Source of the DNA: Mesorhizobium sp. ZC-5
GTDB lineage: Bacteria > Pseudomonadota > Alphaproteobacteria > Rhizobiales > Rhizobiaceae
Assembly (NCBI RefSeq): GCF_025753855.1
Contig: NZ_JAOWPT010000004.1
Location: 479,871 to 543,870 of the forward strand
Length of the DNA stretch: 64,000 nt
Reading direction: 5' to 3'
Under the pieces are notes generated by a model. That model saw nothing but the letters and a program-made list of their open reading frames with translations. It searched no databases and was not told where the DNA came from. The translations under genes and the position numbers were made by a program. This document shows positions 26,735 to 35,288 of this stretch, in pieces. Within the stretch, counting starts at the first letter, position 1, and the number at the start of each line of letters is the position of its first letter.

Positions 26735-27100
26735 TCAGGTCGGGCAAGCCGATAGTTCGGCCAGTCGCCCGCCCTCGGCGTTGAACAAGCGGTAGGCGTC
26801 GCCGTTTGGCGTCTTGACCACCCGCACGATCTCGACGGTCTGCACGTCCAGCTCCTGCTGGCAGAGCATGGTGACGATGCGGCTTCCGTCGCTCGCGGGC
26901 AGCACCTGGACATATTCGCACTCGGTGACGAAGTCCTTGTACTGGGTGGAGGTGAGCACGGTCACGGCTTCTTCCCACAGTGTCTGGTCCTTCAGGTATT
27001 TGCAGCCTTCCGGCGAGCCATAGACACCCGGCAGATCGAGCGTTGCAGCCGCCGCCGCGCCAGCCGTCAACAATGCCACCGCCGCGAAAGCTAACCGCAT
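26735..27100 (-). CDS. Small secreted four-cysteine protein (paralogue B)
   Basis: A 121-residue protein with signal peptide MRLAFAAVALLTAGAAAAAT. The mature sequence LDLPGVYGSPEGCKYLKDQT, TECEYVQVLPASDGSRIVTM, LCQQELDVQTVEIVRV and ELSAC aligns along its whole length with the protein at 25834-26211, with all four cysteines kept. It lies 10 bases after the dihydropyrimidinase gene on the same strand and is probably the last gene of that operon. Function is unknown; the repeated link to pyrimidine genes is notable. Confidence 0.82.
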   Translation of the reverse strand: MRLAFAAVALLTAGAAAAATLDLPGVYGSPEGCKYLKDQTLWEEAVTVLTSTQYKDFVTECEYVQVLPASDGSRIVTMLCQQELDVQTVEIVRVVKTPNGDAYRLFNAEGGRLAELSACPT

Positions 27101-27110
27101 GGCCGCACCG

Positions 27111-28562
27111 TCAAACGCCGGTCGCCGGAATGCCGCTGCGCTCTACCTTGCGCGGCGCGGTGATTTGCTTCCAGGTCGACAGCGCCCGGTTGACCGCGGC
27201 GTTCGGCTCGCGCGCCACGAACTCGCCGTGGCCGGGCTTCACGTCCACCTTGCCGTCGTTCACCGCCACCTCGCCGCGGGTGAAGACGAAGCGCGGCAGG
27301 CCGGTCACCTCGACGCCCTCGAAGACGTTGTAGTCGATCACCGACTGCTGCTTGCCGGCCGAGATAGTCTTTTTCTTGCTTGGGTCCCAGACGACGATGT
27401 CGGCGTCGGCCCCTTCGACGATGGCGCCCTTCTTCGGATACATGTTGAGGATCTTGGCGATGTTGGTCGAGGTCACGGCGACGAACTCGTTCATCGTCAG
27501 CCGGCCCGTGTTGACGCCCTTGGTCCAGAGCACCGGCATGCGGTCTTCGAGGCCGCCGGTACCATTGGGGATTTTGGTGAAATCGCCGACGCCGTTGCGC
27601 TTCTGCTTGGTGGTGAAGGCGCAGTGATCGGTCGCCACCACCTGCAGCGAACCGGCCTGCAGGCCGGCCCACAGCGAATCCTGGTGAAGCTTGTTGCGGA
27701 AGGGCGGGCTCATCACGCGACGCGCCGCATGGTCCCAGTCCTTGTTGAAATATTCGGTTTCGTCGAGCACCAGATGCTGGATCAGCGGCTCGCCATAGAC
27801 GCGCATGCCCTTCTGGCGGGCACGGCGGATCGCCTCATGCGCCTGCTCGCAGGAGGTGTGGACGACATAAAGCGGCGCGCCCGCCATGTCGGCGATCATG
27901 ATGGCGCGGTTGGTCGCCTCGCCTTCCACCTCCGGCGGACGCGAATAGGCGTGCGCCTCCGGCCCGTTGTTGCCGGCGGCAAGAAGTTTCTGGCTGAGCT
28001 GTGCCACCACATCGCCGTTCTCGGCATGCACCAGCGGCAGCGCGCCAAGCTCGGCGCAGCGCTGGAACGACGAATACATCTCGTCGTCGTCGACCATCAG
28101 CGCGCCCTTGTAGGCCATGAAGTGCTTGAACGAGGTGATGCCCCGGTCGACGACCTCGGCCATCTCGTTGAACACCTGCTCGCCCCACCAGGTGATCGCC
28201 ATGTGGAAGGAATAATCGGAGCAGGCCTTCGAGGTCTTGTTGTCCCACATCTGCAGCGCTTCGAGCAGCGATTGCTGCGGCGACGGCAGGCAGAAATCGA
28301 CCACCATCGTGGTGCCGCCGGAAAGCCCCGCCCGCGTGCCGGATTCAAAATCATCGGCGGAATACGTGCCCATGAAAGGCATTTCGAGATGGGTGTGCGG
28401 GTCAATGCCGCCCGGCATCACATAGCAGCCGGTAGCGTCGAACTCGTGATCGGCATGCAGGTCGGAACCGATGGCGACGATCTTGCCGTGCTGGAACAGC
28501 ACGTCGGCCTTCCAGGTGCGGTCGGCGGTGACGACGGTGCCGTTCTTGATGACTCTGGTCAT
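27111..28562 (-). CDS. hydA: Dihydropyrimidinase (D-hydantoinase)
   Basis: A 483-residue cyclic amidohydrolase. Zinc ligands are visible as HTH (56-58) in GIDPHTHLEMPF, the carboxylated Lys in TSFKHFMAYKG, and later His in HAENGD, YVVHTSCEQAHEA and the Asp of VVATDHCAF. It opens 5,6-dihydrouracil or dihydrothymine to N-carbamoyl-beta-alanine or its methyl analogue, the second step of reductive pyrimidine catabolism. ATG 28562 follows GGGGAATTTGACA. The preceding amidohydrolase gene supplies the next step. Synonyms in other bacteria include pydB and hyuA. Confidence 0.93.
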   Translation of the reverse strand: MTRVIKNGTVVTADRTWKADVLFQHGKIVAIGSDLHADHEFDATGCYVMPGGIDPHTHLEMPFMGTYSADDFESGTRAGLSGGTTMVVDFCLPSPQQSLLEALQMWDNKTSKACSDYSFHMAITWWGEQVFNEMAEVVDRGITSFKHFMAYKGALMVDDDEMYSSFQRCAELGALPLVHAENGDVVAQLSQKLLAAGNNGPEAHAYSRPPEVEGEATNRAIMIADMAGAPLYVVHTSCEQAHEAIRRARQKGMRVYGEPLIQHLVLDETEYFNKDWDHAARRVMSPPFRNKLHQDSLWAGLQAGSLQVVATDHCAFTTKQKRNGVGDFTKIPNGTGGLEDRMPVLWTKGVNTGRLTMNEFVAVTSTNIAKILNMYPKKGAIVEGADADIVVWDPSKKKTISAGKQQSVIDYNVFEGVEVTGLPRFVFTRGEVAVNDGKVDVKPGHGEFVAREPNAAVNRALSTWKQITAPRKVERSGIPATGV

Positions 28563-28621
28563 TGTCAAATTCCCCTTTTCGTTCGCGCTTCTTGTGAGCT
28601 GCGTTCGGTAGCCGATTCAAT

Positions 28622-29872
28622 TCACTCAACGATCCCCGCCGTCTCCACCACGGCATGGAACAGCACGTCGCATCCCGCCGAGGCCCATTCCTTGGAGATT
28701 TCCTCCGCCTCGTTGTGCGACAGGCCGTCGACGCACGGGCAAAATATCATCGCGGTTGGCGCGACGCGGTTGATCCAGCAGGCGTCGTGGCCGGCGCCCG
28801 AGACGATATCCCGATGTGAATAGCCGAGGCGCTTTGCGGCATCGCGCACGGCCTTGACGCAATCCTTGTCGAAGGTGACGGGGTCGAAATGGCCGACCTG
28901 CTCGATCTCGAACCTGATGTCGAGCGCCTCGCAGATCAGTTCGATCCCCGAGCGGATGCGCTCGTCCATCTCGTCGAGCACTTCCTTGTTGGGCGAGCGA
29001 ATATCGATGGTGAACAGCGTGCGGCCGGCGATGATGTTGCGGGAGTTCGGATAGACTTCCATGTGGCCGATCGCGCCGACGGCTTCCGGCTGGTAGTCCA
29101 TGGCGATCTCGTGCACCAGCTCGGTCACCCGCGCCATGCCGAGCCCGGCATTGCGCCGCTTCGGCATGGGCGTCGAGCCGGTGTGGCTCTCCTTGCCGGT
29201 CAGCGTCACCTGCAGCCATTTCAGGCCCTGGCCGTGGGTGACGACCCCAATGTCGATGCCTTCGTCCTCGAGAATCGGCCCCTGCTCGATATGCAGTTCG
29301 AAGAAGGCCTTCATTTTGCGGGCGCCGACCTGTTCGTCGCCCTTCCAGCCGATGCGCTCCAACTCGTCGCCGAATTTCTTGCCTTTGGCATCGACCCGGT
29401 CGTAGGCCCAGTCCTGTTTGTGGATGCCGGCGAAGACGCCCGACGCCAGCATCGCCGGCGCGTAGCGGGTACCCTCCTCGTTGGTCCAGTTGGTGACGAC
29501 GATCGGGTGCTTGGTCTTGATGCCGAGATCGTTGAGCGAGCGGATGACCTCCAGCCCGCCCAGCACGCCGAGCACGCCGTCATACTTGCCGCCGGTCGGC
29601 TGGGTGTCGAGATGCGAGCCGACATAGACGGGCAGTGCGTCCGGATCAGTGCCTTCGCGGCGGGCGAACATGGTGCCCATCTGGTCGAGGCCCATTTCCA
29701 GCTCCGCCGCCTCGCACCAGCGCTTGAACAGGTGCCGCCCCTCGCCGTCCTCGTCGGTGAGAGTCTGGCGGTTGTTGCCGCCGGCGATGCCGGGACCGAT
29801 CTTCGCCATCTCCATCAGCGAATCCCACAAACGGTCTGAATTGATTCGCAGATTTTCGCCGGGAGCGGCCAT
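28622..29872 (-). CDS. N-carbamoyl-beta-alanine amidohydrolase (M20 / HyuC family)
   Basis: A 416-residue dinuclear metal amidohydrolase of the AllC/beta-ureidopropionase group. Metal-binding residues are seen in VYVGSHLDTQPTGGKYDG, WTNEEGTRYAPAM and FFELHIEQGPIL; the C-terminal His is in SGAGHDACWI. It hydrolyses N-carbamoyl-beta-alanine to beta-alanine, CO2 and ammonia, the third step of pyrimidine degradation. Allantoate amidohydrolase is the nearest alternative, but the neighbours favour the pyrimidine role. It lies between the cupin and dihydropyrimidinase genes in one minus-strand operon. Confidence 0.9.
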   Translation of the reverse strand: MAAPGENLRINSDRLWDSLMEMAKIGPGIAGGNNRQTLTDEDGEGRHLFKRWCEAAELEMGLDQMGTMFARREGTDPDALPVYVGSHLDTQPTGGKYDGVLGVLGGLEVIRSLNDLGIKTKHPIVVTNWTNEEGTRYAPAMLASGVFAGIHKQDWAYDRVDAKGKKFGDELERIGWKGDEQVGARKMKAFFELHIEQGPILEDEGIDIGVVTHGQGLKWLQVTLTGKESHTGSTPMPKRRNAGLGMARVTELVHEIAMDYQPEAVGAIGHMEVYPNSRNIIAGRTLFTIDIRSPNKEVLDEMDERIRSGIELICEALDIRFEIEQVGHFDPVTFDKDCVKAVRDAAKRLGYSHRDIVSGAGHDACWINRVAPTAMIFCPCVDGLSHNEAEEISKEWASAGCDVLFHAVVETAGIVE

Positions 29873-29883
29873 CGTTCAGGACC

Positions 29884-30183
29884 TCACGCTTTCAATTCGA
29901 CTTCGACGAAACTCATCGGCTTGTCGCCGGCGTTGACCACATTGTGTTCGACGCCTTCATCACGCCGGTAGGCAATGCCGGCCGCCATATCGACACGCCG
30001 CGTTCCGCCACCGGGTTCCTCCAGCAGGAAGGCACATGGCGTGATCGTCGTCACGACATAATCCATTCCGTGCCGGTGCCAACGCGTTTCCGCGCCGGGA
30101 TCGAAATCCCAGCGCGTCACACGGACCTTGTCGTCATCGACGAGCACCTCGCTCGTCGCCTGCTGCCGAGCCTGGAACGTCAA
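29884..30183 (-). CDS. Small cupin protein in the pyrimidine operon
   Basis: A 99-residue single cupin: VTRWDFDPGAETRWHRHGMDYVVT gives the H.H metal ligands and RRDEGVEHNVVNAGDKPMSF the second motif His. It overlaps the aminotransferase stop by 4 bases, so it is translated with it. Its length is minimal for a cupin. Such proteins in catabolic operons can be isomerases or detoxify reactive semialdehydes; here malonic semialdehyde from beta-alanine is a possible target, but this is inference. Confidence 0.85.
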   Translation of the reverse strand: MTFQARQQATSEVLVDDDKVRVTRWDFDPGAETRWHRHGMDYVVTTITPCAFLLEEPGGGTRRVDMAAGIAYRRDEGVEHNVVNAGDKPMSFVEVELKA

Positions 30184-31508
30184 TCCACCATCCTCAGCAC
30201 CTCGCGCACATGATCGATCAGTTCGTTGATCTGGCCCTTCGAGATGATCAGCGGCGGCGACAGCGCGATGATGTCGCCGGTAGTGCGGATCAGCGCACCG
30301 CGCTCGAAGGCCTTCACGAAGGCCGAGAAGGCGCGCTTAGTCGGCTGGCCGGCGATCGGCTCGAGTTCGATGGCGCCGACAAGGCCGATGTTGCGGATGT
30401 CGATCACATGCGGTTCGCCCTTCAGAGAGTGGAGCGCGTCCTCCCAATACGGCGCAAGCTCCTCGCCTCGCGTCAGAAGCCCCTCTTCCTTGTAGGTGTC
30501 GAGCGTGCCGAGGCCCGCGGCACAGGCAATCGGATTGCCGGAATAGGTGTAGCCGTGCATGAACTCGATGACGTGTTCCGGGCCGTTCATGAAGGCATCG
30601 TGGATTTCCTTCTTCACGAACACCGCACCCATCGGGATGACGCCGTTGGTGACGCCCTTGGCGGTGACCATGATGTCGGGAACGATGCCGAAATAATCGG
30701 CGGCGAACGGCGTGCCGAGGCGGCCGAAGCCGGTGATGACCTCGTCGAAAATCAACAGGATGCCGTGCTTGGTGCAGATGTCGCGCAGCTTCTGCAGATA
30801 GCCCTTCGGCGGGATGAGAACGCCGGTGGAGCCGGCAACCGGTTCGACAATGACGGCGGCGATCGTCGAGGCGTCGTGCAGCGTGACGATGCGCTCGAGT
30901 TCATTGGCAAGATCGCCGCCATGCTCGGGCTCGCCGCGCGAGAAAGCGTTCTTTGCCGGCAGGTGCGTGTGCGGCATGTGGTCGACGCCGGTTAGCAGCG
31001 TGCCGAACATCTTGCGATTGGTGACGATACCGCCGACCGAGATGCCGCCGAAGTTGACGCCGTGATAGCCGCGCTCGCGGCCGATCAGCCGGAACCGCGA
31101 GCCTTCGCCCTTGGCGCGCTGATAGGCGAGCGCGATCTTCAGCGCCGTGTCGACCGACTCCGATCCGGAATTGGTGAAGAACACATGGTCCATGCCTTTC
31201 GGCGCGATATCGACCAACCGGTTGGCGAATTCGAAGACGATGGGGTGGCCCATCTGGAAGGCCGGCGCGTAGTCGAGTTCGGCCGCCTGCTGCTGGATCG
31301 CCTCAGTGATCTTGGGCCGGCAATGGCCGGCATTGACGCACCACAGGCCCGACGTACCGTCGAGGACCTTGCGGCCGTCGCTCGTCGTGTAGTGCATGTC
31401 CTTGGCGGAGACGAACATGCGCGGCGCCTGCTTGAACTGGCGGTTTGCCGTGAACGGCATCCAGAACGCGCTGAGATCGTTCGGCGTTACTTTCAATCTG
31501 TTGGACAT
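30180..31508 (-). CDS. Omega-amino acid / beta-alanine aminotransferase (class III)
   Basis: A 442-residue class III PLP enzyme. SAFWMPFTANRQFKQAPRMF is the typical omega-amino-acid:pyruvate transaminase N-terminus. The PLP Lys lies in MVTAKGVTNGVIPMGAV, with IFDEVITGFGR (cofactor Asp), FTNSGSESVDTALK and HGYTYSGNPIACAAGL also visible. It removes the amino group of beta-alanine or beta-aminoisobutyrate, producing malonic or methylmalonic semialdehyde. It is the first gene of the operon that also encodes the amidohydrolase and dihydropyrimidinase, and diverges from rutR. ATG 31508 follows GGGGAAAG. Confidence 0.92.
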   Translation of the reverse strand: MSNRLKVTPNDLSAFWMPFTANRQFKQAPRMFVSAKDMHYTTSDGRKVLDGTSGLWCVNAGHCRPKITEAIQQQAAELDYAPAFQMGHPIVFEFANRLVDIAPKGMDHVFFTNSGSESVDTALKIALAYQRAKGEGSRFRLIGRERGYHGVNFGGISVGGIVTNRKMFGTLLTGVDHMPHTHLPAKNAFSRGEPEHGGDLANELERIVTLHDASTIAAVIVEPVAGSTGVLIPPKGYLQKLRDICTKHGILLIFDEVITGFGRLGTPFAADYFGIVPDIMVTAKGVTNGVIPMGAVFVKKEIHDAFMNGPEHVIEFMHGYTYSGNPIACAAGLGTLDTYKEEGLLTRGEELAPYWEDALHSLKGEPHVIDIRNIGLVGAIELEPIAGQPTKRAFSAFVKAFERGALIRTTGDIIALSPPLIISKGQINELIDHVREVLRMVD

Positions 31509-31586
31509 GACCAAGCTTTCCCCTGTGTCGCTGTTTCACCACGGCCAACGCTTGGTCTTTGGAGCACAATCGTGCTACGCAAATTT

Positions 31587-31602
31587 TTGACCGGTTGGAC
31601 AA
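31587..31602. promoter_or_regulatory. Candidate RutR operator in the aminotransferase-rutR intergenic region
   Basis: TTGACCGGTTGGACAA resembles the known RutR palindrome TTGACCA-NN-TGGTCAA. It lies between the divergent aminotransferase operon and rutR, a natural place for repression relieved by uracil. A related site occurs upstream of preT. Two direct TGGTCCA copies lie further downstream near 31686 and 31700. Confidence 0.6.
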
Positions 31603-31741
31603 ACGTTAACACCGCCAGATGGGCGGTCAAGGGAATAGTAGGGGAAATGGGTCTCCGGAAGCGCGCTCCACAGGTCGGGAAAAACTGGTCCAGCAGATTG
31701 GTCCAGATGCGGTTTGACGATATCCGCCGAGGCCAGGCCGC

Positions 31742-32374
31742 ATGACCATGGAAGCCGCCGCGCCGCGCCGAACCCGCATCCAGCAGGAGAAGCGGGAGGT
31801 CATCCTCGAGGCTGCCCTCGAAGTGTTTTCCGCGCAAGGTTTCCGCGGCTCGACCATCGACCAGATCGCCGAAGCGGCGGGCATGTCGAAGCCCAACCTG
31901 CTCTATTATTTCCGCCGCAAGGAAGACATCCACGAGACGCTGATGCAGCGCCTGCTCGACACCTGGCTGGCGCCGCTGCGCGAACTCGACGATGTCGGCG
32001 ACCCGATGACGGAACTCAGGAGCTACATTCGCCGCAAGCTCGAAATGGCACGCGATTTTCCGCGCGAGAGCCGGCTCTTCGCCAACGAGATTCTGCAAGG
32101 CGCGCCGCGCATCATGCCGCTGCTGGAAGGCGAACTGAAAACCCTTGTCGATGACAAGGCCGAGGTCATGAAGGGCTGGATGCGCAACGGAAAGATCGCC
32201 AGGACCGATCCCTATCACCTGATCTTCTCGATCTGGGCAACGACACAGCATTATGCAGATTTCGACGTCCAGGTACGCGCCGTACTTGGACCGGACCGTG
32301 GCGCGGACGGCCGCTTCGAGGACGCGGCGCGATTCCTGGAAGAGCTTTTCCTAAACGGGCTCAGACCTCAATAG
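31742..32374 (+). CDS. rutR: TetR-family regulator of pyrimidine catabolism RutR
   Basis: A 210-residue TetR protein. Its helix-turn-helix is ILEAALEVFSAQGFRGSTID, QIAEAAGMSKPNLLYYFRRK, and the C-terminal domain has the RutR hallmark PRESRLFANEILQGAPRIMP plus WATTQHYADFDVQV. RutR binds uracil or thymine and then leaves DNA. Its location between the aminotransferase operon and the preTA operon, all pyrimidine genes, supports this. It converges with a DUF3592 gene, overlapping it by 7 bases at the 3' ends. Confidence 0.92.
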   Translation: MTMEAAAPRRTRIQQEKREVILEAALEVFSAQGFRGSTIDQIAEAAGMSKPNLLYYFRRKEDIHETLMQRLLDTWLAPLRELDDVGDPMTELRSYIRRKLEMARDFPRESRLFANEILQGAPRIMPLLEGELKTLVDDKAEVMKGWMRNGKIARTDPYHLIFSIWATTQHYADFDVQVRAVLGPDRGADGRFEDAARFLEELFLNGLRPQ

Positions 32375-32868
32375 ACGGCATCCTTGGCCATCACCGTGGC
32401 GAAAGCCAGCATTGCGATAAAAACGGCCACGATGATCAGGTGATATGCCTTGGCACCGGATCGTCCGACCTCGCGCGCTCGCTTCGGGCGTTGGGGATCG
32501 AAGACGATGTCGACCGGCGCGCCAATCGTCCCGGTCACGGCGTTGACGCCAAGGTGGGACGTGAACACCACAACGCGGCCGGACTGGTCACGGAATTCGA
32601 TCTTCGGGCGATCCGATGACTCATTGCCCGGTGCAATCCCGACGACCGTCCCCGTCGTCCGGCGTCCGCGGCGCGCCAGAACGAAATCCGTGTAGAGAAA
32701 TTGCGCCGCGTATCCCACGAACAGCAAGGTGAAGAAAAGCATCCACACCTGGGCTGCGTTCAGTTCCAGGTCGACTTGCCGCAACAGGAAAATGAACGGC
32801 GACGCCGCGTCGATGAACAGCAGCCTCACCTGATAAAAGAAGGAATTCCAGATCTGCTCGATGGACAT
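32368..32868 (-). CDS. DUF3592 membrane protein
   Basis: A 166-residue protein with hydrophobic segments at about 15-35, 41-60 and 140-163, and a soluble middle RTTGTVVGIAPGNESSDRPK, IEFRDQSGRVVVFTS and IGAPVDIVFDPQRPKRA that is the DUF3592 domain. Such proteins are common, short, of unknown function and inner-membrane located. The C-terminus overlaps that of rutR on the opposite strand, which would allow antisense transcription between the genes. Confidence 0.82.
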   Translation of the reverse strand: MSIEQIWNSFFYQVRLLFIDAASPFIFLLRQVDLELNAAQVWMLFFTLLFVGYAAQFLYTDFVLARRGRRTTGTVVGIAPGNESSDRPKIEFRDQSGRVVVFTSHLGVNAVTGTIGAPVDIVFDPQRPKRAREVGRSGAKAYHLIIVAVFIAMLAFATVMAKDAVY

Positions 32869-32927
32869 TTGCCACCCATGCTGCCCTTCACCCTAGCGAG
32901 GAATTAAAACACGCTTGTTAAGCCAGT

Positions 32928-32942
32928 GGACAAAAATTGTCC
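32928..32942. promoter_or_regulatory. Perfect GGACAA-AAA-TTGTCC inverted repeat
   Basis: A 15-base interrupted palindrome in the gap between the divergent DUF3592 and EthD genes. It is AT-centred and well placed to be an operator for either promoter. The half-site GGACAA also occurs in the candidate RutR site at 31597-31602, but the spacing differs. Confidence 0.45.
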
Positions 32943-33080
32943 TCAAACCACAGCGGACGGTGATCCGGTCAGGCTCGAACAGGGACTTTGGTCCGGCTAC
33001 CCATGGGCGGCGCGATACTCCATTCTGCCTGGCGGGCATCGGAAATGAGCGGCTATGCCGCATCAGCCAGGGAGAGAGCG

Positions 33081-33389
33081 ATGGCTAGACTTCTCGCATT
33101 GTACCGGACGCCCAAGGATCCGGCGGCATTCGACCGTTATTATTTCGCCACGCACGTGCCGCTTGCCAAGAAGATCCCTGGCTTGCGCAAATATGACGTG
33201 AGCAGCGGCACCGCGCTCGGTCCCGAGGGTCCGTCGAATTTTCATCTGGTGGCGGCGCTGCATTTCGACAGCCTCGACGACATCAAGGCCGGGCTCGGTT
33301 CGCCGGAGGGACAGGCTACCGCTGCCGATCTCGGCAACTTCGCCGACGGCGGCGTCGAACTGATCTTCTACGACACCAAGGACGTTTAA
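33081..33389 (+). CDS. EthD family protein
   Basis: A 102-residue alpha-beta barrel (dimeric ferredoxin-fold) protein: MARLLALYRTPKDPAAFDRY, YFATHVPLAKKIPGLRKYDV and LVAALHFDSLDDIKAGLGSP. EthD itself assists an ethyl-tert-butyl-ether P450 system, but most homologues are of unknown function. The ATG at 33081 follows GGAGAGAG closely; the frame is open 93 bases further upstream without a good start. It converges on preA. Confidence 0.85.
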   Translation: MARLLALYRTPKDPAAFDRYYFATHVPLAKKIPGLRKYDVSSGTALGPEGPSNFHLVAALHFDSLDDIKAGLGSPEGQATAADLGNFADGGVELIFYDTKDV

Positions 33390-33417
33390 GCGCCGCCGAG
33401 ACGACCCCACCCGCCTC

Positions 33418-33460
33418 CCCCGGATCAAATCCGGGGTCGGCACGATCCCCTCAAGGGGGA
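33418..33460. terminator. Double hairpin between convergent EthD and preA genes
   Basis: Stem CCCCGGAT-CAA-ATCCGGGG (33418-33436) followed by CCCCTCAAGGGGG near 33447-33459. The two hairpins lie between the 3' ends of convergent genes and probably end transcription on both strands. The second hairpin is a RIME-like fragment. Confidence 0.6.
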
Positions 33461-33472
33461 GCGAAGATCACG

Positions 33473-34786
33473 CTATTCCGCGGCCACCTTGGCCATCGGG
33501 TTGTTCGGATGCTCGGTCCAGTTGGCGTAGATCGGCGATACCGTCTTGCCGGTGCGCCGGTCGAGTTCGCCGGGCGCCAGCGGGTCCATGGTGATGCAGT
33601 TCTCGACCGGGCAGACGTTGACGCAGAGATTGCAGCCGACGCACTCCTCCTCGATCACCTCGAAGTGGCGCTTGCCGTCGACCATCGAGGTGATCGCCTG
33701 GTGCGAGGTGTCCTCGCAGGCGATGTGGCAGCGGCCGCATTTGATGCAGGCATCCTGATCGATATGCGCCTTGGCGACATAGTTGAGGTTGAGGTGCTGC
33801 CACTCGGTGACGTTGGGCGTGGCGCGGCCGATGATGCTGTCGAGGTTCGCGTGGCCCTTTTCGTCCATCCAGTTCTTCAGGCCCTCGATCATCTCCTGGA
33901 CGATCTTGAAGCCGTAGGTCATGGCAGCCGTGCAGACCTGCACATTGCCCGCCCCCAGCGCCAAGAACTCGGCGGCATCGCGCCAGGTGGTGACGCCGCC
34001 AATACCCGAGATCGGCAGGCCATGGGTTTCGCGGTCGCGGGCGATCTGCGCCACCATGTTGAGCGCGATCGGCTTGACCGCTGGGCCGCAATAGCCGCCA
34101 TGCGATCCCTTGCCGTCGATCGAAGGCTCCGGCGAGAAGGAATCGAGGTTGACCGAAGTGATCGAGGTGATCGTGTTGATAAGCGAAACGGCATCTGCAC
34201 CGCCGCGCATCGCCGCGCGAGCGGGATAACGGATGTCGGTGATGTTGGGCGTCAGCTTCACGATCACCGGCATGCGCGTGTACTGCTTGCACCAGCGCGC
34301 CACCATCTCGATGTATTCCGGCACCTGGCCGACCGCCGAACCCATGCCGCGCTCCGACATGCCGTGCGGGCAGCCGAAATTCAGCTCGATGCCGTCCGCT
34401 TCCGTCTCCTCGACCAGCGGCAGGATCGCCTTCCAGGAATGCTCCTCGCAAGGCACCATCAGCGATACGACGACGGCGCGGTCGGGCCAGTCCTTCTTGA
34501 CCTGCTTGATCTCGCGCAAATTCACGAACAGGTCGCGGTCGGTGATCAGCTCGATGTTGTTGAGGCCGAGCAGGCGCCGGTCGGCACCCCAGATGGCGCC
34601 GTAGCGCGGCCCGTTGACGTTGACCACGGGCGGGCCTTCCTCGCCGAGCGTTTTCCAGACGACGCCCCCCCAGCCGGCCTTGAAGGCGCGGATGACATTG
34701 TAGGCCTTGTCGGTCGGCGGCGCCGAGGCCAGCCAGAACGGGTTGGGCGACTTGATGCCGACGAAGTTGTTGCGGATATCAGCCAT
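33473..34786 (-). CDS. preA: NAD-dependent dihydropyrimidine dehydrogenase, subunit PreA
   Basis: A 437-residue subunit with an N-terminal dihydroorotate-dehydrogenase-like FMN barrel (PFWLASAPPTDKAYNVIRAF, IELNFGCPHGMSERGMG, PVIVKLTPNITDI, GIGGVTTWRDAAEFLALGA) and a C-terminal pair of 4Fe-4S clusters (CIKCGRCHIAC and CVGCNLCVNVCP). With PreT it reduces uracil and thymine with NAD(P)H to the 5,6-dihydro forms, the first step of this pathway. It is last in an operon after preT, with a hypothetical gene between. Its ATG overlaps that gene's stop by 8 bases. Confidence 0.95.
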   Translation of the reverse strand: MADIRNNFVGIKSPNPFWLASAPPTDKAYNVIRAFKAGWGGVVWKTLGEEGPPVVNVNGPRYGAIWGADRRLLGLNNIELITDRDLFVNLREIKQVKKDWPDRAVVVSLMVPCEEHSWKAILPLVEETEADGIELNFGCPHGMSERGMGSAVGQVPEYIEMVARWCKQYTRMPVIVKLTPNITDIRYPARAAMRGGADAVSLINTITSITSVNLDSFSPEPSIDGKGSHGGYCGPAVKPIALNMVAQIARDRETHGLPISGIGGVTTWRDAAEFLALGAGNVQVCTAAMTYGFKIVQEMIEGLKNWMDEKGHANLDSIIGRATPNVTEWQHLNLNYVAKAHIDQDACIKCGRCHIACEDTSHQAITSMVDGKRHFEVIEEECVGCNLCVNVCPVENCITMDPLAPGELDRRTGKTVSPIYANWTEHPNNPMAKVAAE

Positions 34787-35288
34787 GTTGAGTTCCTTCA
34801 GCTGAATGCAAGAAATCGTCTGGATGAACGTTAGCCTTGGACAGCCGGTCCCGAGCGGCTACCTGCACCACTTGATCGAACGTCTTTGGATGGCGAATCA
34901 CAACCGCCTCAAAGGTGAGTTCGGGGTAACCCCGTTCGACAAGATCGAAGAAACCGGCGGATGGGTCAGGTTTCATTGTGAGATCCGAGACTGTCTTCGC
35001 CTCGCCATCCCGAGCGATTTTCTGCCTTGTCCGGCTAAGCCGAACTGTCTTGCCACGCTCGTCTCGAAGCATTTCTTCTAGTGCGTAGATCGACTGCCAA
35101 ACATCGTGCTCGACCGTCCCCGGATTAGCCTCCGGCTGAACCAGACAAAGCCTGGCAAAGGCGGCGCGCTCGACAGCCGCCGAGCCTTCGCGTCTCGCAT
35201 TTGCAATGTAAGTTCTCAACCGCTGCGCATCCTCAAGCGTCTCAATGATCGCCAAGGCGGCACGTTCAATTTTCGTGAGTTCCTGCAT
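34779..35288 (-). CDS. Hypothetical protein between preT and preA
   Basis: A 169-residue soluble protein: MQELTKIERAALAIIETLED, DAQRLRTYIANARREGSAAV, HDVWQSIYALEEMLRDERGK, TVRLSRTRQKIARDGEAKTV, then PELTFEAVVIRHPKTFDQ. It is mostly helical and very charged, without signal or membrane segment. It is packed between the two dehydrogenase subunits: start next to the preT stop, end overlapping preA by 8 bases. By hand, 34861-35100 is about 55% GC, against about 65% in a line of preA. I recall similar proteins scattered in rhizobial genomes but no function; a transferred accessory gene that kept translational coupling is a reasonable inference. Confidence 0.72.
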   Translation of the reverse strand: MQELTKIERAALAIIETLEDAQRLRTYIANARREGSAAVERAAFARLCLVQPEANPGTVEHDVWQSIYALEEMLRDERGKTVRLSRTRQKIARDGEAKTVSDLTMKPDPSAGFFDLVERGYPELTFEAVVIRHPKTFDQVVQVAARDRLSKANVHPDDFLHSAEGTQHG

